The notes under the pieces are model-generated. The model did not search any database. It had not been told where the DNA came from and worked only from the letters and a program-made list of their open reading frames with translations. Shown piece by piece: positions 1-8,362 of a stretch of DNA of 64,000 nt (the first letter of the stretch is position 1; each line of letters opens with the position of its first letter). A program made the translations under genes and the position numbers. The stretch is taken from positions 1-64,000 of the forward strand of contig CAMFHE010000010.1 of the NCBI GenBank assembly GCA_945952045.1, written 5' to 3'. This DNA is from an uncultured Rhizobium sp. (GTDB lineage: Bacteria > Pseudomonadota > Alphaproteobacteria > Rhizobiales > Rhizobiaceae).

Positions 1-2
1 GA

Positions 3-605
3 AGCATCCGCTTTCAGGGACAGGATTGGCTGGCGCTGTCGGGCACACGGCTGCGGCGCGCGCGGGCGGACATTCAGATGGTGTTTCAGGATCCAGCCAG
101 CGCCTTCAATCCGCGCGCCACGGTGGAAAGCGCGCTCGATGATCCCCTGCGTATCCATGAGATCGTCGGCAAAATGGAGCGCCCGGCGCGGATCGGGGAA
201 CTGCTGGACAAGGTAGAACTGTCGGCGTCGCTGCGCGGGCGCTCGGTGCTGGCGCTTTCCGGCGGCCAGCGGCAGCGGCTTGCCCTGGCGCGGGCACTGG
301 CGACGCGGCCGAAACTGCTGATCCTCGACGAAGCCGTCTCGGCGCTCGATCTGTCGATCCGCCGGCAAATTCTGGAATTGCTGGTGGCGCTGCAGCGTGA
401 GGATGGCGTCAGCTGCCTGTTCATTGGCCATGACCTGGCCGTGGTGCGCGCCATCGCGCATCGGGTGGTGGTGATGGAGGCGGGCCGCATCGTCGAGAGC
501 GGCGAGACGGAGGGCGTCATCGCCCGCCCGCAAAGTTCCGTCACGAAGGCGCTGATCGCCGCCGTTCCGCAATTGGTGACCGGGGCGGAAAGCCGCCCCG
601 GCTGA
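3..605 (+). CDS. Oligopeptide-type ABC transporter ATP-binding protein (3' part only)
   Basis: The reading frame is open from the first bases of the window, so the gene starts upstream and its Walker A is outside. What remains holds the Q-loop (MVFQDP), the ABC signature LSGGQRQRLALARAL and the Walker B/D-loop LLILDEAVSALD, followed by the switch histidine in FIGHDLAVV. The QDP Q-loop and the layout after Walker B are typical of the DppD/DppF, OppD/OppF or nickel/peptide importer ATPases. It would energise uptake of a peptide-like or related solute at the inner membrane. The permease and binding-protein genes must lie to the left. The gene ends 4 bp before the stop of the convergent MFS gene. 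Substrate unknown. Confidence 0.85.
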   Translation, partial: SIRFQGQDWLALSGTRLRRARADIQMVFQDPASAFNPRATVESALDDPLRIHEIVGKMERPARIGELLDKVELSASLRGRSVLALSGGQRQRLALARALATRPKLLILDEAVSALDLSIRRQILELLVALQREDGVSCLFIGHDLAVVRAIAHRVVVMEAGRIVESGETEGVIARPQSSVTKALIAAVPQLVTGAESRPG

Positions 606-609
606 CTGC

Positions 610-1884
610 TTACGCCGGCAATGGTGCAGGCTGGTTCTGCTTCGGCTCGATCAGCAGCGAGACCAGCGCGGCGAGGATACCGGTGGTGCCGGCGATCAGG
701 AAGGCGAGTTCGTAAGTGCCCTGGAATTCGCGCATGTAACCGCCGAAGAAAGCGGCGCAGGCCGCACCCAACTGATGCCCGGCGACCACCCAGCCGAAGA
801 CCAGCGGGCCGCTGCGATCCCCGAAGGCTTCGTTGCTGAGCCGCAGCGTCGGCGGCACGGTAGCGATCCAGTCGAGGCCATAGAGTACCGCGAAGATCGT
901 CAGGCTGGCGACGGAAAAGCCGGAATAGGGCAAATACATCAGCGAAAGGCCGCGCACGCCGTAATAGACGAACAGCAGCTTGCGCGGGTCGAAACGGTCG
1001 GTCAGCCAGCCGGAGAGCGTGGTGCCGATCAGGTCGAAAATGCCCATCAGCGCCAGCAACCCGGCGGCTTGCACTTCCGGAATGCCCATGTCGCCGCAAA
1101 AAGCGATCAGATGCGTGCCGACCAGCCCGTTGGTGGTGAAGCCGCAGATGAAGAAGGTCAGGAACAGATACCAGAAGACGCGGGTGCGGGCGGCGCGGCC
1201 GAGCGTCGATAAAGTGTTGACCAAAAAATTTCCGGTGGCCAGGGCGGCAGGCGGCTCATCGGCTTCTGCGCCATAACGCTTCAGGCCGATGGAGGCCGGG
1301 CGCTCCGGCACGAGCAGGAAAACCAGCGGCAACAATACAGCTGTGCCGATGGAAACGGCAATCGCCACCGGCTTCCAGCCGCCCGATTGCGCCAGCATGG
1401 CCAGAAACGGAAGGAACACCAGCAGGCCTGTGGCGCTGCTCGCCGACATCAGACCCATGACAAGGCCACGATTGGTCTTGAACCAGCGATTGGTGACCGT
1501 CGCGCCGAGAACGGTCGCCACCGCCCCGCTGCCAACACCGGACATGACACCCCATGTCGCCACGAGATGCCAGGGCTGGCTCATCAGCAGGCTGAGCGCC
1601 GTCGAGGCCGACATCAGCACGAGCGCGCCCAGCACTGTCTTGCGAAGGCCAAAACGCTCCATGAATGCGGCCGCGAACGGGCCGGCAAGGCCATACAGGA
1701 AAATGCCGATTGCGGCGCCAAGTGAAATCGTATCCCGCCGCCAGCCGAACGCCTCCTCCAGCGGCACCATCATGACGGATGGCGCAGACCGCAGCCCGGA
1801 GGACATGAGAAGGGCCAGAAAGATGACCCCGACGACGACGAAGGCGTAGCGCTGGCCGAAAGGCCGTGTGTTTGCTATTGTCAT
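610..1884 (-). CDS. Major facilitator superfamily transporter
   Basis: A 424-residue protein with about twelve hydrophobic segments, typical of MFS secondary transporters. The loop between TM2 and TM3 carries MERFGLRKTV, and a second copy of that motif (LTDRFDPRKLL) follows in the C-terminal half, as expected for MFS duplication. The overall look is that of the monocarboxylate/oxalate-type MFS. I chose the ATG giving MTIANTRPF because longer versions add a non-hydrophobic tail that would run through the operator region shared with the divergent TetR gene. Probably an exporter or importer of a small organic molecule repressed by that TetR. Substrate not inferable. Confidence 0.85.
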   Translation of the reverse strand: MTIANTRPFGQRYAFVVVGVIFLALLMSSGLRSAPSVMMVPLEEAFGWRRDTISLGAAIGIFLYGLAGPFAAAFMERFGLRKTVLGALVLMSASTALSLLMSQPWHLVATWGVMSGVGSGAVATVLGATVTNRWFKTNRGLVMGLMSASSATGLLVFLPFLAMLAQSGGWKPVAIAVSIGTAVLLPLVFLLVPERPASIGLKRYGAEADEPPAALATGNFLVNTLSTLGRAARTRVFWYLFLTFFICGFTTNGLVGTHLIAFCGDMGIPEVQAAGLLALMGIFDLIGTTLSGWLTDRFDPRKLLFVYYGVRGLSLMYLPYSGFSVASLTIFAVLYGLDWIATVPPTLRLSNEAFGDRSGPLVFGWVVAGHQLGAACAAFFGGYMREFQGTYELAFLIAGTTGILAALVSLLIEPKQNQPAPLPA

Positions 1885-1891
1885 GTGACCA

Positions 1892-1933
1892 ACCGGTACG
1901 TATCTTGTGAATATCAAACCAGTACGTACCGGT
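1892..1933. promoter_or_regulatory. Palindromic operator between MFS and TetR genes
   Basis: The 73-bp divergent spacer holds a perfect 11-bp inverted repeat, ACCGGTACGTA at 1892-1902 and TACGTACCGGT at 1923-1933, separated by 20 bp. Each arm itself contains the self-complementary core TACGTA or GTAC. This is the expected position for TetR binding, allowing autorepression and control of the MFS gene. Binding is inferred from position and symmetry only. Confidence 0.7.
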
Positions 1934-1957
1934 CTGTAACATGTCAACAGGGATTCG

Positions 1958-2578
1958 ATGCCAAACCTAAAATCCGATCTCCCGGCCGAGGCTCCCGAAG
2001 TGGAGACAAAACCGTTGCGCGCGGTCGATCGCATTCTCGGCACGGCGCGCGCCCTGTTTTACAAACACGGCATCCGCGCCATCGGCGTTGACGAAATCGT
2101 CCGCCAGGCCGGCGTGACCAAACCAAGCCTCTATCGCAGCTTTTCCTCCAAGGACGAGCTGGCAGCGACGTATTTGCGCAATTACGAAAAGGAATTCTGG
2201 GCGCGCATCGCGCAGACCGAAGCGGATTATCCCGGCGATGCGCGGGCGCAGGTCATCGCCTATTTCACCGGCCTCGGCCAGCGTTCCCAAAACCCTTTGC
2301 ATCGCGGCTGCGGCCTATCGAATGCGGCGGTCGAATATCCCGAGCGCGACCATCCGGCCCGGCTGGTCAGCGAGGACCACAAGCGCGCCTTCCGCCGCTG
2401 GCTGCATGCCAAGGCGGCGGAGATGAGCGCGGAAAACCCTGAATCCCTCGGCGACGGGCTACTGCTGCTATTCGAGGGTGCGCATCTCTCCGGCCAGCTC
2501 TTCGCCGGAGATGGTCCCTCTACTGCACTGGCGGATACCGTTCAGCGGCTGGTCGAGTCCCACTGCCCGGTGGACTGA
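1958..2578 (+). CDS. TetR/AcrR family transcriptional regulator
   Basis: A 206-residue protein. Residues about 22-70 form the TetR helix-turn-helix (RILGTARALFYKHGIRAIGV, then VTKPSLYRSFSSKDEL), and the rest is the helical ligand-binding/dimerisation domain. The motif LHRGCGLSNAAVEYP in the C-terminal half is common in TetR proteins of the YbiH/NemR-like type. It is transcribed divergently from the MFS transporter and probably represses it, and itself, through the palindrome in the shared spacer. The inducer is unknown; it is likely the substrate of the transporter. Confidence 0.88.
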   Translation: MPNLKSDLPAEAPEVETKPLRAVDRILGTARALFYKHGIRAIGVDEIVRQAGVTKPSLYRSFSSKDELAATYLRNYEKEFWARIAQTEADYPGDARAQVIAYFTGLGQRSQNPLHRGCGLSNAAVEYPERDHPARLVSEDHKRAFRRWLHAKAAEMSAENPESLGDGLLLLFEGAHLSGQLFAGDGPSTALADTVQRLVESHCPVD

Positions 2579-2611
2579 GCCCGATAAACAGTCAGGGCAC
2601 ACCGATACCGC

Positions 2612-2756
2612 GATTCCCCTCTCCCCAACAGGGAAAAGGGTGGCCCGGTAGGGCCGGCTGAGGGGGACGGCGAAGCCGAACTACCGCATCGATCATGTGC
2701 CTGCGGCATCCCCTTATACCGCTACTGCAACCTTCTCCCCCGAGGGGAGAAGGTGT
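2612..2756. repeat. Intergenic hairpin-rich element, rhizobial repeat type
   Basis: The non-coding stretch between the TetR gene and ggt contains several foldable pieces: a C-rich/G-rich imperfect stem near 2617-2641, the short stem GGCCC/GGGCC at 2642-2655, and a perfect 11-bp stem ACCTTCTCCCC/GGGGAGAAGGT with a CGA loop at 2730-2754, followed by GTTTTG. Such CTCTCCCC...GGGGAGA modules recur between genes in Rhizobium and Agrobacterium genomes. The last hairpin may also act as a terminator for the convergent genes. The repeat status needs a genome-wide copy count. Confidence 0.5.
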
Positions 2757-2811
2757 TTTGGGAGAATGTTTTCCCGCTAAACGCAGTGCTGAGGCCGGCG
2801 ATTGCCGGCTC

Positions 2812-4554
2812 TCAATAACCGATCGCCGCTCCCGCCGTGGCGCGGCTGTCGATGGCGCCGTAGTAGTGCGCGCCGCCGCCGGCCTCGATCTGCTTCAAGT
2901 TCTTGCCGCCGACCAGGATACCGGCAGCTTCGCCCCAGATCGTCCAGTTCGGATCGATGCCGACGGTGTAGCCCATGCCGGCCAGCAGTTTCAGCGTATC
3001 GGGCGACAGCGCATGCGGCTCCATCAACACGCGGTCGGGCAGCCATTGGTGATGGATGCGCGGCGCGTCGATGGCTTCCTGCAGGTCCATGCCGTGATCG
3101 ATGACGTTCATGATCGCTTCGAGCGTGATGGTGATGATCCGCGAGCCGCCGGGGCTGCCGATCACCATGAAGGGTTTGCCGTCCTTGGAAACGATGGTCG
3201 GGCTCATCGAGGAGAGCGGCGATTTGCGCGGCTCGATGGCATTGGCCTCGCCCTGCACCAGCCCGTAGAGATTGGCGACGCCCGGCTTGATGGTGAAATC
3301 GTCCATCTCGTTGTTGAGCAGGATGCCGGTGCCTTCCGCCACCTTGCCGGTGCCGAAGGAGCCGTTCAGCGTATAGGTGACGGCCACCGCATTGCCGTCC
3401 TTATCGATGATCGAATAATGCGTCGTTTCGGTGGATTCGCCGAAGCCGCTGGGTTTCAGCTTCTCGCTGACGCCGGCCCGGTAGGGGTCGATGCGGGAAC
3501 GGATTTCGGCGGCATAGGCCTTGCTGGTCAGCTTCTCGACCGGGTTCTTGACGAAATCCGGATCGCCCAACGCCGTGTTGCGATCGACGAAGGCATGGCG
3601 CATAGCCTCGACCATCAGCCGCACGGTTTCGGCCGAACCATACCCCAGATAGGAAATCGGATATCCCTCAAGCACGTTGAGGATCTCGCAGATAATCAAC
3701 CCGCCGGAGGATGGCGGCGGCGAGGAAACGATGTCATAGCCGCGATAGCTGCATTTCACCGGCTCCAGCTCGCGCACCTTGTATTGCTCGAAATCCGCCT
3801 TGGCGAGCACGCCGCCATTGGCGCTGCTGGCCTTGACGATCAGGTCGGCGATCTCGCCCTTGTAGAAGGCATCCGTGCCCTTTTCGGCAATCGCCTTCAG
3901 GGATTTGGCGAGGTCGGCCTGCACCAGTTTCGTTCCAAGTTCCAGCGGCTTGCCGTCCTTGAGGAAAATCTTCGCGGCGGCCGGATCCTTGGCCAGCATT
4001 TCGTTGCCGCCTGCGAAGGAGTCAATGTCGCCCTGCTCCAGCACGAAACCGTCCGAGGCGAATTTGATCGCCGGGGCCAGCAATTCCTCGCGCTTGCGGG
4101 TACCGTATTTCTCGCGCGCCATCTCCATGCCGGCGACGGAGCCGGGCGTGCCGACCGCCAGATACCCATCGGTGCTGGCGCCGGGCACAGGCTTGCCGTC
4201 CTTGTCGAGATACATGGTCTTGGTGGAGGCCAGCGGGGCGCGTTCGCGGAAATCCAGGAATGTGGTGGTGCCGTCCTTCAGGCGAATGGTCATGAAACCA
4301 CCGCCGCCGAGATTGCCAGCAGTCGGATAGACGACAGCCAGCGCATAACCGACAGCGACCGCTGCATCGACAGCATTGCCGCCGCCCTTCAACACATCAA
4401 TGCCGACCTGTGAAGCCAGATGCTGCGCCGTCACCACCATGCCGTTTTCGCCTTCGGCCGGCGCCGGCGAGGCTGCGAAAGCGGTCGAGGTGAGCGCTGT
4501 GCCCAACGACAGGATCACGGCAAAGGTCAGGCTTCTCCCATGGGAATGATGCAT
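2812..4554 (-). CDS. ggt: Gamma-glutamyltranspeptidase precursor
   Basis: A 580-residue precursor, the usual length for bacterial GGT. It hydrolyses or transfers the gamma-glutamyl group of glutathione and related compounds in the periplasm. An N-terminal signal peptide is visible (RSLTFAVILSLGTALTS, then an A-rich cleavage region). The autoprocessing site TTHYSIIDKDGNAVAVTYT is intact; its first Thr, residue 377, should become the nucleophile and N-terminus of the small subunit. The oxyanion/substrate motifs PPPSSGG and SSMSPTIV...GSPGGSRII are present. The ATG is preceded by a strong GGAGGAGAAC ribosome-binding site. It stands alone downstream of recQ. Likely role: salvage of glutathione-derived amino acids and cysteine. 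Confidence 0.95.
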   Translation of the reverse strand: MHHSHGRSLTFAVILSLGTALTSTAFAASPAPAEGENGMVVTAQHLASQVGIDVLKGGGNAVDAAVAVGYALAVVYPTAGNLGGGGFMTIRLKDGTTTFLDFRERAPLASTKTMYLDKDGKPVPGASTDGYLAVGTPGSVAGMEMAREKYGTRKREELLAPAIKFASDGFVLEQGDIDSFAGGNEMLAKDPAAAKIFLKDGKPLELGTKLVQADLAKSLKAIAEKGTDAFYKGEIADLIVKASSANGGVLAKADFEQYKVRELEPVKCSYRGYDIVSSPPPSSGGLIICEILNVLEGYPISYLGYGSAETVRLMVEAMRHAFVDRNTALGDPDFVKNPVEKLTSKAYAAEIRSRIDPYRAGVSEKLKPSGFGESTETTHYSIIDKDGNAVAVTYTLNGSFGTGKVAEGTGILLNNEMDDFTIKPGVANLYGLVQGEANAIEPRKSPLSSMSPTIVSKDGKPFMVIGSPGGSRIITITLEAIMNVIDHGMDLQEAIDAPRIHHQWLPDRVLMEPHALSPDTLKLLAGMGYTVGIDPNWTIWGEAAGILVGGKNLKQIEAGGGAHYYGAIDSRATAGAAIGY

Positions 4555-4654
4555 GTTCTCCTCCTTGATGGTCGACCGCCCCTGTCCAGAGGCGCGAACG
4601 GAGTGCAACACCGGCGCAACCGGAAGTCAATGCGCCGCCATCGGGAAGGAAAAA

Positions 4655-6514
4655 TCAGCGCTCGTGAGCGCGGATGACCGCCAGGAACTGCGCGCCATAG
4701 CGCTCCAGCTTCGACTGGCCGACACCGGAAATGCCGAGCAGCGCCTCGCGGCTGGTCGGGCGCTCGGTGGCGAAGGCGACCAGCGTCGTATCCGGGAAGA
4801 CGACATAGGGCGGCACCGCCAGCTCCTTGGCAATCGCCAGGCGGGCGGCGCGCAAGGCCTCGAACAATTCGTGGTCGGCCTGCTCCAGCGCGGTCTTTGC
4901 CTTGGCCGCGCTTGCCGAAGCGCCCTTCCCGGCCTTGCCCTTGGTCGGGCGGTCCTTGCGGAAACGCACTTCGCGTTCATGCTTGAAGACGGCGCGCGCT
5001 TCCGGCTCCAGTTTCAAAGCTCCGAAAGCGTTGTGATCGACGCTGACGAGGCCGGCGGCGAGAAGCTGACGATAGACCGATTGCCAGGTCTTTGCCGGCA
5101 GGTCGCGCCCGGCGCCGAAGACCGGCATGTCGACATGGCCGAAGCGGATGGTCTTTTCGTTCTCGTTGCCGGTGAGCACATCGATGAGATGGCCGGCGCC
5201 GAAGCGTTCGCCGGTGCGATAGATCGCCGCCAGCGCCTTGATCGCCGCGTCGGTGCCGTCCCAGGTTTCGACCGGCTTCAGGCAGGTGTCGCAATTTCCG
5301 CACTGGCCGGGATGCTGCTCGCCGAAATGGGCGAGGATCGCCTGACGGCGGCAGCCGGGCGTTTCGCAGATGGCGAGTAGTGCGTTCAGCTTGGCGCGCT
5401 CGACGCGCTTGATTTCGTTGGCGGAATTGCCCTCGTCGATCATGCGGCCGCGCTGGATGACATCGGCCATGCCATAGGCCATCCAGACTTCGGACGGCAA
5501 CCCGTCGCGGCCGGCGCGGCCGGTCTCCTGATAATAGGCCTCGACCGAACCCGGCAGATCGAGATGGGCGACGTAACGCACATTCGGCTTGTCGATGCCC
5601 ATGCCGAAGGCGACCGTCGCCACCAGGCACAGTTCCTCCTCCTTGAGGAAGGCGTCCTGATGCGCATCGCGTTTTTGCCGCTCCATGCCGGCGTGATAGG
5701 GCAGCGCATAAATGCCTTGATCGTTCAGCCAGTCGGCGGTTTCCTCGACCTTGGCGCGCGACAGGCAATAGACGATGCCGCTCGATCCCTTGTGGCGGGA
5801 CAGAAAGCGCAGGAGCTGCTGGCGCGGCTGGTCGCGCTCGACGATTTCATAAGCGATGTTTGGGCGGTCGAAGGAGGTGGTGTAGACGGCGGCATCGGTC
5901 AGTTCCAGCCGTTCGATGATGTCGTCGCGGGTATGCGGATCGGCCGTCGCCGTCAGCGCCATGCGCGGTACGCCGGGATAATCGGCGGCGAGCTTGCCGA
6001 GTTCGCGATATTCCGGGCGAAAATCGTGGCCCCATTGCGAGACGCAATGGGCTTCGTCGATGGCAAACAGCGCGATCTTCGCGCCGCCGATCAGTTCGCG
6101 GAAACCGGGCGTGACGATACGCTCCGGCGTCACATAGAGAAGATCGAGCGTGCCGTTGCCCATGGCGCGGCGGATATCGAGGAACTCCTCGCGGCTGAGC
6201 GAGGAATTCAGCGCCGCGGCATTGACGCCGAGTTGCTTCAGCGCCTCCACCTGATCGCGCATCAGCGCGATCAGCGGCGAAACGACGATGCCGACGCCAT
6301 CGCGGCACAGCGCCGGAATCTGGAAGCAGAGCGATTTCCCCGCCCCGGTCGGAAACAGCACAACGGCATCGCCACCGGACACCACCTGCTCGACCACCGC
6401 CGCCTGCTTGCCGCGAAACGACGGATAGCCATAGATGCGCTTGAGCACATCGAGCGGATTGCGGGCGCCTTCGCGGTCGAAAAGGGGATCCAATCGGTTC
6501 TGGTGCTGCGGCAT
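4655..6514 (-). CDS. recQ: ATP-dependent DNA helicase RecQ
   Basis: A 619-residue superfamily 2 helicase (3'-5' unwinding in recombination and fork repair). Order of parts: Walker A FPTGAGKS at 54-61, aromatic-rich loop and DEAH box at 153-156 ([16 protein letters not shown]), helicase C domain with [10 protein letters not shown], the RecQ zinc-binding block with four Cys (C-E-T-P-G-C ... C-G-N-C-D-T-C), the winged-helix RQC domain, and a C-terminal HRDC domain (about 535-610, ending in the [16 protein letters not shown] pattern). All key residues are present and the length is standard. Its start lies in a 63-bp gap from the PACE gene. Confidence 0.96.
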   Translation of the reverse strand: MPQHQNRLDPLFDREGARNPLDVLKRIYGYPSFRGKQAAVVEQVVSGGDAVVLFPTGAGKSLCFQIPALCRDGVGIVVSPLIALMRDQVEALKQLGVNAAALNSSLSREEFLDIRRAMGNGTLDLLYVTPERIVTPGFRELIGGAKIALFAIDEAHCVSQWGHDFRPEYRELGKLAADYPGVPRMALTATADPHTRDDIIERLELTDAAVYTTSFDRPNIAYEIVERDQPRQQLLRFLSRHKGSSGIVYCLSRAKVEETADWLNDQGIYALPYHAGMERQKRDAHQDAFLKEEELCLVATVAFGMGIDKPNVRYVAHLDLPGSVEAYYQETGRAGRDGLPSEVWMAYGMADVIQRGRMIDEGNSANEIKRVERAKLNALLAICETPGCRRQAILAHFGEQHPGQCGNCDTCLKPVETWDGTDAAIKALAAIYRTGERFGAGHLIDVLTGNENEKTIRFGHVDMPVFGAGRDLPAKTWQSVYRQLLAAGLVSVDHNAFGALKLEPEARAVFKHEREVRFRKDRPTKGKAGKGASASAAKAKTALEQADHELFEALRAARLAIAKELAVPPYVVFPDTTLVAFATERPTSREALLGISGVGQSKLERYGAQFLAVIRAHER

Positions 6515-6577
6515 GGACTCACGGCTTTCATCAAGACAGGAGGCCTTATGCCACAGCCGTCGCCCAGCCGGCCAGCC

Positions 6578-7021
6578 TCAAGCCGCCAGTTGCGGCTTGG
6601 CCATGCCCGGAAGCGGGAAGATGCGGTCATAGGCCATGTTGAACCCGAAGTTGTAGACCATATAGAACAGCACGATCGACAGGTCGAGCATGAAGGTTTC
6701 GAACAGTGTCATGCCGAGATACCAGGCGACCGGCGGCAGGATCATGATCAGCAGGCCAAGCTCGAAGAGCACGACATGCAAGAGCCGCAGGCGCATGGTT
6801 TTCCGCGTATGGCCGAGAACACGCTGCATGGCGTGGTCGAAGCCGAGATTGAAGACGAAGGTCCAGACGGTCGCAAGCGTCGCCGCACCGACGCCGACGA
6901 CACCCATCTGCAGCACCGGCTTGTCGTAAAGCCAGGCCGTCGCCGGGGTGATGATGGCGAGACCGATGAGTTCGAACAGCACCGCATGGCGAATGCGATC
7001 CGGAAACGTGCGCATGGTCAC
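6578..7021 (-). CDS. PACE family multidrug/biguanide efflux transporter (AceI-like)
   Basis: About 147 residues with four transmembrane segments in two tandem repeats, the bacterial transmembrane pair fold. Repeat 1 shows RIRHAVLFE (with the family's conserved Glu) and WTFVFNLGFDHA; repeat 2 shows LRLLHVVLFELGL and YMVYNFGFNMAYDR. These are the signature motifs of proteobacterial antimicrobial compound efflux proteins, proton-driven exporters of chlorhexidine-like cations and diamines. An AAGGAG site lies 8 nt before a GTG at 7021, which I take as the start; ATG at 7015 is 14 nt away. The divergent LysR gene 91 bp off matches the aceI/aceR arrangement. Confidence 0.88.
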   Translation of the reverse strand: MTMRTFPDRIRHAVLFELIGLAIITPATAWLYDKPVLQMGVVGVGAATLATVWTFVFNLGFDHAMQRVLGHTRKTMRLRLLHVVLFELGLLIMILPPVAWYLGMTLFETFMLDLSIVLFYMVYNFGFNMAYDRIFPLPGMAKPQLAA

Positions 7022-7112
7022 GATCAAAACTCCTTGTTGTTTTCGTTGACTGCGCCCTTTCTATCGAATTATCTTGCAATATAAAGTTAGATACTATCTG
7101 AATTAGAGATAG

Positions 7113-8006
7113 ATGACGATCTCGATGGACCAGTTGGAAGCCTTTGTCGCGGCGGCGGAGCACGGCTCCTTTTCCGCCGCCGGCCGTGCGTTGCGCAAGG
7201 CGCAATCGGCGGTCAGCACGCTGGTCTCCAATCTCGAAACCGATCTCGGCGTGACGCTGTTCAGCCGCGCCGGGCGCAATCCGGTGCTGACGCCGGCCGG
7301 CACGCGGCTGCTCTCCGAGGCGAAAGTCATTCTCGACCGCCGCGAACATCTGATCGGCGTCGCCTCCAGCTTCGAGGCGCATGTGGAAACGCGGCTGGTC
7401 GTCGCCATCGACGAGCTTTACCCGGAGCGGGCGCTCGGCGCGCTGTTTGCGGATTTCGCCCGGCGGTTTCCGCATGTGGAGCTGGAACTGCTGTTTCCGA
7501 TGATGGAAGATGTCAGCCGCATGGTGCTGGACGGTCGCGCCGATCTCGGCGTCATGTGGCGGCAGGAGGTGCTGCCGACCGAGCTGGCCTTCCACACCAT
7601 CGGCTGGATTCCGCTGAAACTGGTCTGCGGCAAGGATCATCCGCTCGCCAACACCGCCGTGGACTGGGAGGAACTGAAGCGCCATCGCCAGATCATGGTG
7701 GCGGTGCGCAGCGAAGGACCGGAGAAGCAGCGCCTGCGCACAGCCGCCGAGGTCTGGTGGGTGGAAAGCCATTGGGTGATCCTGCAGATCCTGCGGCAGG
7801 GGATCGGCTGGGCGCTGGTGCCCGATCACATCGTCGCCCATTCGCCTGTGGCCGGCGATCTCGTGACGCCTGCCCTGCAATTCGACGATTCCGATTGGCC
7901 GGTTGCTCTGGAACTGGTCTGGCACAAGCAAAGACCAAGTGGCCCCGCCGCGAAATGGCTTCGTGAGCGCTTCGCGAAGGTGCGCATCGGCAAAACGGCT
8001 GATTGA
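7113..8006 (+). CDS. LysR family regulator, probably of the adjacent PACE pump
   Basis: A 297-residue LysR-type regulator. Residues 5-65 form the winged HTH (MDQLEAFVAAAEHGSFSAAG, then AVSTLVSNLETDLGVTLF), followed by the linker helix and a periplasmic-binding-protein-like effector domain from about residue 92. It is divergent from the PACE exporter, an arrangement known for AceR, which activates aceI in response to its substrate. The AT-rich spacer at 7022-7112 is the natural binding region. No strong ribosome-binding site precedes the ATG at 7113; an internal ATG four codons later (MDQLEAF) is a possible alternative. Confidence 0.88.
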   Translation: MTISMDQLEAFVAAAEHGSFSAAGRALRKAQSAVSTLVSNLETDLGVTLFSRAGRNPVLTPAGTRLLSEAKVILDRREHLIGVASSFEAHVETRLVVAIDELYPERALGALFADFARRFPHVELELLFPMMEDVSRMVLDGRADLGVMWRQEVLPTELAFHTIGWIPLKLVCGKDHPLANTAVDWEELKRHRQIMVAVRSEGPEKQRLRTAAEVWWVESHWVILQILRQGIGWALVPDHIVAHSPVAGDLVTPALQFDDSDWPVALELVWHKQRPSGPAAKWLRERFAKVRIGKTAD

Positions 8007-8362
8007 CGTAACGTGAAGACGAAGGCGGTTGACTGTGCCATTCATAGGGCGTTCAAATGCTACAACGGCTGGAAAGCCTCCCCCTCTACCGAACCTGAGA
8101 TTTTCCGCACAAAATACTGTTTATAAAGAAATAGAACTTGAATACCGGAGATCGCCTACTTCAAAATTGGCTTTCGCGCATCTCCAAAAATCCGCCCGGA
8201 TTTGCCGCCCGCACCGGCATTTTCCGCATCCCTCTGCCCGTCGTGATTACGCTGTGAAACCATAAAGTGTTTATCGTCTAGCCATACTTGCGGTGCACTG
8301 CCCCGACACGAAAAATAGCGCACCCCGTTGGAGGACGGGTCGACGGGATGGGAGGAGTGACC
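8007..8362. other. Gene-free stretch before the NCS2 permease
   Basis: About 355 bp with no convincing coding frame. The AT-rich part near 8090-8150 probably holds the permease promoter, though no clear -35/-10 pair or palindrome stands out. The permease ribosome-binding site (GGGAGGAGTGACC) ends the stretch. Confidence 0.4.

Noticed and set aside
2695-4413. Long plus-strand open frame (572 codons) opposite ggt
   Set aside because: It lies antisense to a complete, motif-verified gamma-glutamyltranspeptidase; its composition is the mirror of high-GC codon use and it has no family motifs.
6627-8045. Minus-strand frame over the PACE and LysR genes
   Set aside because: Spans two divergent genes with clear motifs and their promoter; no domain signal in its own translation.
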